Origin: Solihabitans fulvus
GTDB taxonomy: Bacteria; Actinomycetota; Actinomycetes; Mycobacteriales; Pseudonocardiaceae
DNA: 64,000 nucleotides
Assembly (NCBI RefSeq): GCF_008386585.1
Contig: NZ_VUOB01000093.1
Span: 1 to 64,000 of the forward strand
Direction of reading: 5' to 3'
The notes beneath the pieces were generated by a model that was given only the letters and a program-made list of their open reading frames with translations, was not told where the DNA came from and made no database searches. This document shows, in pieces, positions 58,320 to 64,000 of the stretch. A program made the position numbers and the translations under genes. Numbering within the stretch: position 1 is the stretch's first letter; the number at the start of each line of letters is the position of its first letter.

Positions 58320-59593
58320 TGCACAAGGACGAAGTCGCGGTGGACCTGTCGCGGTTGGTCGACAACGAGTTCACTCCGCATGTCGACCTCGACGACGTGA
58401 TCGCGACCAGCGTGCGCCGGAAGCGGCGCAGGAGGGCGATCACCGGCACCGCCCTCGGCACGGTCGGCCTGGTCGCCGGCCTGCTGATCGCTACCACGAT
58501 CGTCGGCAGGCACCAGCAGACCGAGGTGGGAGCGGCCGCCAAGGCCGGGTGGACCGTGGTGGACACCAGCAAGTACGGCCAGACGATCGTACCGACGTCC
58601 GGTCGCGGAATCGCGGCCGTCAGCGCCTCGGACGTGTGGACACTCGGCACCAGGAACAAGGGTGACGACGCCACCGTCGCGCTGCACTGGGACGGCCACA
58701 GGCTGAGCGAGTTCGAGCTGCCGCACGGCCAGTACTTCGCGCTAGCGGCGGTGTCGTCCAACGATGTGTGGGCGGTCGGCGGCAACCCGCCCGTCGCCGG
58801 CACCTTCCCGGACAGCCTGATCGCGCACTGGGACGGCCACCAGTGGAGCCAGGTCCCCAGCCCTCGGATGCCGGCCGGGGCACACATGGCCGGTCTGTTG
58901 GGCGTGGCGGCGGTGTCGTCCAACGATGTGTGGGCCGTCGGCTCCATCATGACGGATGCCGCGCTGGTCTCGTTCGCCGTGCACTGGGACGGCACGCAGT
59001 GGCGGCTCTCCGACGTTCCGTCCAGCGCGGGCGGGGGCATTTTCGCGATCTCCGCGCGGGCCACCAACGACGTGTGGGCGGCAGCGGGCACAGGTGTGGG
59101 CAAGTACTGGACGGTCCAGAAGCTGTTGCACTGGAACGGTCAGACGTGGTCCACCGTGCCGAGTCCGTGGGCGTCGGCTCCGAACTTTTTGGACGCCGTT
59201 CGCGGAATCGTCGCGGTTGGCGCGAACGAGGTGTGGATCTACGGGGACAAACTGAACGAACCGGATCGGGCTCTCTCGGCCGCGCGCTGGGACGGCGGTC
59301 AGTGGCGGGAGGTGCCGATTCCTGACGCCCAACCGGGCTCGGACGGCGTGCAGACGACGGTGGACGGCCGAGGTGGGCTCGTCCTCGGGCTGGCCATGCG
59401 GCGCAACGGCGGTGCCATCGATCACTGGTCCGGTGGACGGTGGCTCGCCGCACCGGCACTGGACACGTCCGTCTCCGTGGCGGGGCTTGCCATGGTTCCC
59501 GGCACCGACACGCTGTGGGTGCTGGGAAACCAGCGGCTCGAAGACGGCTCGCCGGGCCCGCTGTACCTGGCGTTCCGGTCGCTGTCGAAGTGA
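58319..59593 (+). CDS. membrane-anchored beta-propeller protein, sigma-factor partner
   Basis: 424 residues, start overlapping the sigma stop by one base. About 45 cytoplasmic residues with an Arg stretch (RRKRRRRA) precede one transmembrane helix (TVGLVAGLLIATTIV). The extracytoplasmic part has about six repeated blades of the form S-x-x-DVWAVG followed by HWDGxxW. Coupling to an ECF sigma gene suggests an anti-sigma or signal-sensing role, with the propeller as extracellular ligand sensor; inference. Two blades are nearly identical at DNA level (58748-58783 and 58911-58946). Confidence 0.82.
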   Translation: MHKDEVAVDLSRLVDNEFTPHVDLDDVIATSVRRKRRRRAITGTALGTVGLVAGLLIATTIVGRHQQTEVGAAAKAGWTVVDTSKYGQTIVPTSGRGIAAVSASDVWTLGTRNKGDDATVALHWDGHRLSEFELPHGQYFALAAVSSNDVWAVGGNPPVAGTFPDSLIAHWDGHQWSQVPSPRMPAGAHMAGLLGVAAVSSNDVWAVGSIMTDAALVSFAVHWDGTQWRLSDVPSSAGGGIFAISARATNDVWAAAGTGVGKYWTVQKLLHWNGQTWSTVPSPWASAPNFLDAVRGIVAVGANEVWIYGDKLNEPDRALSAARWDGGQWREVPIPDAQPGSDGVQTTVDGRGGLVLGLAMRRNGGAIDHWSGGRWLAAPALDTSVSVAGLAMVPGTDTLWVLGNQRLEDGSPGPLYLAFRSLSK

Positions 59594-59600
59594 CGCGTGT

Positions 59601-59636
59601 CCGGTGCGGCTCCGCGAGCGGGCGGGGCCGCACCGG
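59601..59636 (+). terminator. 10-bp stem after the sigma/propeller operon
   Basis: CCGGTGCGGC (59601-59610) and GCCGCACCGG (59627-59636) with a 16-base loop, 8 bases after the propeller stop. Confidence 0.6.
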
Positions 59637-59686
59637 GCGCGTCAGTACTCAGCTGCCGGTGGCGGAGTTCAGCTGCGTGACGGAGT

Positions 59687-60529
59687 TCAGCTGCCGGCGG
59701 CGGTGAGCACGAAGTCCGTGGCGAAGCCGGCGAACAGGCCGGCCAGCAGGCCCCAGTACAGCAGCCTCGGCCGGCCGAGCTTCGCGCCGACGCCGAGCAG
59801 CTGCACCACGACGTAGAGGATCGAGCCCGCGGCCAGCGCGAGGAACGCCAGGTAGAGCCAGTCGTTGTCGACGGACTGGCCCAGCAGCGTGCCGAGCAGG
59901 GTCGGGCCGCCGCCGATCAGGCCGGTCAGCGCGAGGAAGCCCCAGCTCGGCCGGACACTGGTGGCGGCGAGCGGGGCGACGATGCCGAAGCCCTCGGTGG
60001 CGTTGTGCAGTGCGAAGCCGACGATGAGCAGCACGGCGAGACTGATCTCGCCCTTGACCGCAGACTGCCCGATGGCCAGGCCCTCGGAGAAGTTGTGCAG
60101 CCCGATGCCCACCGCGATCAGCATGGACAGCCGGCGCGCGGCGACGGCCGGGTCGTTCGGGTGGCCTGTCAGGTCGGCCGCCGTCGTGGTGCCGGGGCCG
60201 CCCGCCCGCGTGGCCCTGCGCTTGGTCCACTGCTCGTAGTACACGAGGCTCAGCACACCGATCGCGAGCCCCAGCGCGAACACCGTCGCGAGCCCGGCGA
60301 ACTCACCCCAACCGCCCTGACCGCCCTTGGCTGAGGTCAGCGCCTTGGTCACCGGCTCGACCGCGTGGGTGAGGACGTCCCACAGCAGGAACAGCAGCAC
60401 GCCGGTCGCCGACGCGTTGAGGAATGCGCGCAGGCCGAGGGCCGGGCGACGCAGGCGACCGATCGGCAGGCCGAGGAAGATCGTGAACCCGGCGACGGCG
60501 CCGAGGATCGCGATGTTGGTCGAGCTCAT
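59687..60529 (-). CDS. ZIP-family metal transporter
   Basis: 280 residues with eight predicted helices. The metal path motifs are GIGLHNFSEGLAIG in helix 4 and FALHNATEGFGIV in helix 5, both HN-x-x-EG. The family imports zinc, iron or manganese. There is a cytoplasmic loop rich in Arg/Gly between helices 3 and 4. A DtxR-type box lies 51 bases upstream, so iron or manganese control is likely. It converges on the propeller gene. Confidence 0.9.
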   Translation of the reverse strand: MSSTNIAILGAVAGFTIFLGLPIGRLRRPALGLRAFLNASATGVLLFLLWDVLTHAVEPVTKALTSAKGGQGGWGEFAGLATVFALGLAIGVLSLVYYEQWTKRRATRAGGPGTTTAADLTGHPNDPAVAARRLSMLIAVGIGLHNFSEGLAIGQSAVKGEISLAVLLIVGFALHNATEGFGIVAPLAATSVRPSWGFLALTGLIGGGPTLLGTLLGQSVDNDWLYLAFLALAAGSILYVVVQLLGVGAKLGRPRLLYWGLLAGLFAGFATDFVLTAAGS

Positions 60530-60579
60530 GACGGCTCCAGTGACTGATCATTTGTGCTGATTGGCGCGATGGCAGCAGG

Positions 60580-60598
60580 CTAGGCAAGCCTTGCCTTA
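60580..60598. promoter_or_regulatory. DtxR/IdeR-type metal box upstream of ZIP gene
   Basis: AGGCAAG-C-CTTGCCT (60582-60596) is a perfect 15-base palindrome. The 19-base window fits the actinobacterial iron-box pattern TTAGG-N9-CCTAA at most half-site positions. Distance to the ZIP start (51-69 bases) fits an operator at the promoter. Confidence 0.6.
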
Positions 60599-61051
60599 TG
60601 GACAAGCCTGAGATGTCCGCCACCGGTGGCGAGGTCCGACTTGTCCGCAAAGCCCGGCCGCCGACCACGTCACACCGTCCCGCACTCCGCACCGATCACA
60701 TCCATCCACCCGCCGGCCGACCCCCGCCGGGCTGCCGCTGTTGGCGGACTGGGCGGTGCTGCAACTCGCCGCTGATGGACCTCATCCTGCGGGCCTGCCG
60801 GGACGCGGGTTCGAGTCGGTGCCGGCACGTCGTCCGATTTCTTGCGGGACACCTTCGCGACGACCTGCTGGGGAACTCTCATGTGGACGGTCGCCTACGC
60901 CTCGCACGCTCGCAACAGCGCAGTCCCATGGCCACGTTCCTGCTCGCGGTGCATACCGCCGACAATCGATTGGTCGCCCGCGTCCTCTGTCACCGTGACA
61001 TCGGGGCGACAGGTTCGCGCTCGCCGTCAAGGTGGCGCAGGAAGGTCATTG
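60599..61051. other. 452-bp stretch with no supported gene
   Basis: Open frames exist on both strands here, but none has a convincing ribosome site, domain or normal residue composition. The stretch contains no recognised RNA gene. It may hold the remains of a decayed gene or an unrecognised regulatory region. Confidence 0.5.
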
Positions 61052-61348
61052 TCACGGCGTCGCGGGAGGTGTTGTGAGCCAAACCAGTTTTGCGTCGGCA
61101 TACCTGCCTTGACTCCTGAGCAGGGCGGCAGCGGAGTCCGAACTCCATGTTTCGTGCGGCCCCATCCACAGCACGGCCCTGCCTTGGCGCGTGAACTCCA
61201 TGCCCCAGCCGAGGAACTCCAGGTCAACGTCGCCCTCGAACAGTGGTTCGCGGTACACCCCGTACAGCGCGAAGAGGCGGGGGCAGTCTGTTCGGGCTTC
61301 CTCGTCCAGTAGACGCAACAGGCGGTTGGTGTCTTCTTGGTTCTCCAC
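61052..61348 (-). CDS. small hypothetical protein divergent from second HTH-DUF5753 regulator
   Basis: 98 residues from GTG 61348 behind AAGGAG at a good distance. Acidic and aromatic-rich (LYGVYREPLFEGDVDLEFLGWG; LWMGPHETW in order), no membrane segment. No family recognised. It shares a 115-bp spacer and a central palindrome with the HTH-DUF5753 gene, so it is probably controlled by that regulator. Confidence 0.68.
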   Translation of the reverse strand: MENQEDTNRLLRLLDEEARTDCPRLFALYGVYREPLFEGDVDLEFLGWGMEFTRQGRAVLWMGPHETWSSDSAAALLRSQGRYADAKLVWLTTPPATP

Positions 61349-61389
61349 TGTCGCTCCTTCACCCGACGTGCCGATGTGCGAAATCTAGC

Positions 61390-61403
61390 GCAAAACGTTT
61401 CGC
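61390..61403. promoter_or_regulatory. near-perfect palindrome GCAAAACGTTTCGC
   Basis: The AAACGTTT core with GC ends is centred in the divergent spacer, 42 bases from one start and 61 from the other. It is a strong operator candidate for the neighbouring helix-turn-helix protein. Confidence 0.6.
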
Positions 61404-61463
61404 AATATGAATTACACGATCGAGCGAATGCCCCAGCTCGCTGAGTGCGGAATGATCTGCGCC

Positions 61464-62309
61464 ATGACGACGCGGAACGATCCTTCGGCCCTGCGCTGGT
61501 TGATCGGTGTCGAGTTGACCAACTTCCGGAAGCAGGCGAACTCCACGCCGACTCAGGTCCTGGAGGCAACGGGAATCTCCAAGTCGAAGTTGAGCAGCAT
61601 GGAGAACGGGCGATACCAACAGCACCCGGACGACATGGCCAAGCTGCTGCACCTCTACGGCGCGGAGCGCCGCGACGTCGACCGGTTGGCTTCGTTGGCG
61701 GGTAGCGCTGAAGGCAGAACCTGGTGGGCGCCTTGGTCCAACGTCGTCGCGGACTGGTTCAAGACCTTTGTGGGACTGGAGGGGCTCGCCGAGGCCGAGT
61801 TCGTCTTCCAGCCGATGGTGCTGCCAGGCTTGCTACAGACCGAGGAATACGCGGAGTCCATCACCGAGTCAACTGGCTTCGTTCGCCGCGATCACAGTGA
61901 TCGGTTCGCATCGTTCCGGGTGGCCCGCGCCAAGCGGCTCATCGAGCCGGAGCCGTTGCGGCTACATGCGGTCATCGGCGAAGCCGCCCTGCGGTTGAGA
62001 GTTGGCAGTCCAGAGACCCGTCGCGCGCAGCGTGAGCATCTGATCAGACTCGCCAGGCAACCCAACATCACCATCCAGGTGCTTCGTCCCGAGGATGGCC
62101 CGCACACCGCTGGCACAGGATCGTTCGTGGTGCTCGACTTTGCCCAGGCGCAGTCCATTGCCTACGCGGAGCACCTGGACGGAGCCGTCTACGGCCAGGA
62201 TCAGGATGACGTGCGGACGTATAAAATGGCAGCGGAGAATGTGCAGTCGGTCGCTGCCGCGCCCGACAAGTCCCTCTCGCTGATCAGGGCGCTGGCCGGC
62301 GGGAGTTAG
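61464..62309 (+). CDS. helix-turn-helix regulator with DUF5753 domain, second module
   Basis: 281 residues from ATG 61464. The Xre helix-turn-helix is TPTQVLEATGISKSKLSSME near residue 30. The DUF5753 domain follows (FQPMVLPGLLQTEEYAES; REHLIRLARQPNITIQVL; SFVVLDFAQAQSIAYAEHLD). This is the more canonical of the two such regulators in the window. A DUF397 gene begins 13 bases after its stop. Confidence 0.92.
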   Translation: MTTRNDPSALRWLIGVELTNFRKQANSTPTQVLEATGISKSKLSSMENGRYQQHPDDMAKLLHLYGAERRDVDRLASLAGSAEGRTWWAPWSNVVADWFKTFVGLEGLAEAEFVFQPMVLPGLLQTEEYAESITESTGFVRRDHSDRFASFRVARAKRLIEPEPLRLHAVIGEAALRLRVGSPETRRAQREHLIRLARQPNITIQVLRPEDGPHTAGTGSFVVLDFAQAQSIAYAEHLDGAVYGQDQDDVRTYKMAAENVQSVAAAPDKSLSLIRALAGGS

Positions 62310-62322
62310 CCCGGAGGCCCCT

Positions 62323-62517
62323 GTGTCCCCACACGACCTGTCCGCCGCTCGGTGGATCAAGAGCAGTCGCAGCACCAACAATGGCGAGTGTGTCGAGGTG
62401 GCCTACGTCCAGGGTCGGATGGTCGCAAGGGACTCCAAGAACCCCGCTGGCGGCGTACTGACCTTTCCGGCCATCGCCTGGCGCGCTTGGCTGTCTGCGC
62501 TCACCGTCGACAAGTAG
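62323..62517 (+). CDS. DUF397 small protein, second module
   Basis: 64 residues from GTG 62323 behind GGAGG. Signature residues are W-I-K-S-S-R-S near the start, ECVEVA, VARDSKNP and F-x-x-x-W-R-A-W. It is the presumed partner of the preceding HTH-DUF5753 protein. Confidence 0.92.
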   Translation: MSPHDLSAARWIKSSRSTNNGECVEVAYVQGRMVARDSKNPAGGVLTFPAIAWRAWLSALTVDK

Positions 62518-62532
62518 CCGCTTCCGTTGCGC

Positions 62533-62581
62533 GCCAACGCGATGCCTTGGGCGAAAGATCAGCCCAAGGCATCGCGTTGGC
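62533..62581. terminator. perfect 20-bp stem between convergent genes
   Basis: Perfect 20-base arms (62533-62552, 62562-62581) with a 9-base loop, between the DUF397 gene and the converging MFS gene. One of the two longest hairpins in the window. Confidence 0.78.
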
Positions 62582-62594
62582 AGTGTGAACGCGG

Positions 62595-64000
62595 TCAGGC
62601 GTTGGCAGGCTCCGGCAGCGCGACCTTTGGGTCGGCCACTCGCGGGGAGTGCGTGCGGCGCAGGCCGAGCAGTGCGACGGGAACCACCAACAGCAGTGCC
62701 ACGCAGGCGATGCCGAAGGCGAGCGTGAACTGGCTCTCGGCAGGCGGGGCCGGCACGCCGGGCGGAAGGTGGGGCACCGCAACGGTTTTCGACGCGAGCA
62801 GCGTGGTGATGATCGCGCTGCCGATCGAGCTGCCGACCGACCGGGAGATCGAGTTGAGCGCGTTGGCGATGCCGGTCTGGTGGTGCTCGACACCGGCCAC
62901 GATGAGCGCGGGCATGGCCGCGTAGCCGAAGCTGATCGCGATGCCGATGGCCACCCCGCCGCCGATCACCGACGCGGTGGTGTCGTGCGCGACGACGAGC
63001 CAGCCGAACCCTGCGGCGCCGATGACGGCGCCGATGGCCAGCGTCGTCCGCGCGCCGATGCGCCGCACCAGCACGCCGCCGATCGGCGAGGCGAGCAGCG
63101 ACACCAGCGTGCTCGGCAGCAGGTACTCGACCGAGGCGCGCAGCACCGACGCGCCGAACCCGTAGCCCGCGACCTTCGGCGGCATCTGCACCAGGTAGGA
63201 CACGCCGAGGAACTGGGCGAACATCGCGAAGCCGACGAGCAGGCCGGCGACGTTGGTGAACAGCACCGGCAGGTGCGTGAACATCCGCAGGTCGACCATG
63301 GGGTCGCTGACCTTGCGCTCGACCAGCACCCACAGCGCGGCCATCAGCACGGCCCCGACGGAGCAGCCGATCGTGGCGGCGGAGCCCCAACCCCACTGGT
63401 GGCCCTGCGAGATGGGCAGCAGCAGGAGCACGAGGAACCCGCCGAGGGTCAGCGCGCCGAGCACGTCGATTCGGCCGCCGCTGCGGGTGCGGCTGGCGGG
63501 CACCAGCGCGACGACGGCGAGCAGCGCGAGGACGGTGAGGCCGGCGGAGAGCCAGAACACCGGCTGGTAGCTGGCGTCGCTGCCCTGGGTGAGCAGGCCG
63601 GTGGTGACGAGCGAGACGCCGCCGCCGATCGCGAGCGTGCCGCTGACCAACGCCATCGCGCCGTGCAGCCGCTCGTGCGGCAGTTCCTCGCGCAGCACCG
63701 ACAGGGCCAGCGGGAAGATCGCGATGCCGGCGCCCTGGAGCACCCTGCCGATGATCAGCCACGACAGCGAGTCGGTGGCCGCCGCGAGCACCGAGCCCGC
63801 GACCAGCACCACAAGGACGCCGACGAGGGTGGGCTTCTTGCCGTGCTGGTCGCCGAACCGGCCGAGCAGCGGGGTGAACACGGCCGCGGACAGCAGGGAC
63901 GCGGTGGTCACCCAGCCGGCCCCGGCGGCCGTGGTGCCCAGCTTGTGCTGGATCAGCCCGAGGATCGGCACGACCTGGGTCTGGGTCATCGAGACGACCA
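62595..64000 (-). CDS. MFS transporter, DHA2-like, N-terminus beyond the window
   Basis: At least 467 residues are present and the frame is open at the right edge. The visible part begins around V-V-S-MTQTQVVPILG, which is normally the end of the first helix, so the true start lies outside. Motif A is GRFGDQHGKKPTL and a motif-C-like region is SGTLAIGGGVSLV. About 13 helices are visible. It is a probable drug or metabolite exporter. It converges on the DUF397 gene. Confidence 0.85.
   Translation of the reverse strand, partial: VVSMTQTQVVPILGLIQHKLGTTAAGAGWVTTASLLSAAVFTPLLGRFGDQHGKKPTLVGVLVVLVAGSVLAAATDSLSWLIIGRVLQGAGIAIFPLALSVLREELPHERLHGAMALVSGTLAIGGGVSLVTTGLLTQGSDASYQPVFWLSAGLTVLALLAVVALVPASRTRSGGRIDVLGALTLGGFLVLLLLPISQGHQWGWGSAATIGCSVGAVLMAALWVLVERKVSDPMVDLRMFTHLPVLFTNVAGLLVGFAMFAQFLGVSYLVQMPPKVAGYGFGASVLRASVEYLLPSTLVSLLASPIGGVLVRRIGARTTLAIGAVIGAAGFGWLVVAHDTTASVIGGGVAIGIAISFGYAAMPALIVAGVEHHQTGIANALNSISRSVGSSIGSAIITTLLASKTVAVPHLPPGVPAPPAESQFTLAFGIACVALLLVVPVALLGLRRTHSPRVADPKVALPEPANA

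Noticed and set aside
60808-60826. GGTTCGAGTC resembling a tRNA T-loop
   Set aside because: The flanking bases cannot form the T-stem and no acceptor or anticodon arms are found upstream.
60598-61077. 159-codon plus-strand frame starting within the metal box
   Set aside because: Cys/Arg/Pro-rich, no ribosome site, no recognisable domain, and its start overlaps the ZIP operator.

Overview
The window is high-GC actinomycete DNA. GC-biased third codon positions, frequent GTG and TTG starts, ATGA/GTGA stop-start overlaps, SARP/AfsR-type regulators, two HTH-DUF5753/DUF397 pairs, Tat and lipoprotein export signals and a WXG100-like/DUF1023 pair all fit a filamentous actinobacterium. A Pseudonocardiales-type genome is my best guess, but that placement is inference. 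No rRNA, tRNA or CRISPR array was recognised.

Layout. 1-6.3 kb: a hotdog thioesterase, a secreted beta-helix protein with a duplicated C-terminal-type module, a three-gene WXG100-like/DUF1023/hypothetical set, and a TetR regulator divergent from a drug-efflux MFS pump (6.4-8.0 kb). 8.1-11.3 kb: a compact set of ECF sigma factor, Tat-anchored Rieske protein, cupredoxin lipoprotein, Tat metallophosphoesterase and small membrane protein, carrying a 17-bp motif twice. 11.4-13.6 kb: a secreted sphingomyelinase-like phosphodiesterase and a divergent CDF metal exporter. 13.7-22.8 kb: a LacI-regulated mannoside locus (solute-binding protein, two permeases, GH5-like and GH38 enzymes), in which the first permease has lost its native start to a 166-bp MITE-like insertion. 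22.9-24.9 kb: two tandem secreted GH18 proteins with duplicated leaderless promoters. 25-28.5 kb: small accessory genes, including HTH-DUF5753/DUF397 and a threonine aldolase-like enzyme. 28.6-30.7 kb: a large secreted phosphoesterase.

31.2-45.6 kb is the most interesting region. It is one 15-gene, co-directional, mostly translationally coupled biosynthetic operon with no PKS or NRPS megasynthase. It encodes a fatty acyl-AMP ligase, a hotdog-SCP2-like fusion, an R2-like diiron protein, an acyl carrier protein, a transglutaminase-fold protein, an AurF-type diiron N-oxygenase, a second carrier protein, a SerRS-like amino acid:carrier protein ligase, a phosphopantetheinyl transferase, a flavin halogenase, an SGNH hydrolase, a methyltransferase, a GMC oxidoreductase, a class III aminotransferase and a KAS III enzyme. 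The inferred logic is this: one carrier protein is charged with a fatty acid and the other with an amino acid, the transglutaminase-like enzyme joins them through an amide (AdmF of andrimid is the precedent), and the tailoring enzymes oxidise, halogenate and methylate the product.

45.7-64 kb: a membrane protein with a winged-helix regulator, two large SARP-NB-ARC-TPR regulators (47.0-49.8 and 52.7-56.0 kb) around lipoprotein and membrane genes, a P450 remnant and a 15-bp minisatellite, then lipB, a SigE-family sigma factor with a membrane beta-propeller, a ZIP transporter behind a DtxR-type box, a second HTH-DUF5753/DUF397 module, and an MFS transporter that runs off the right edge. Long perfect hairpins follow many transcription units and are read as terminators.
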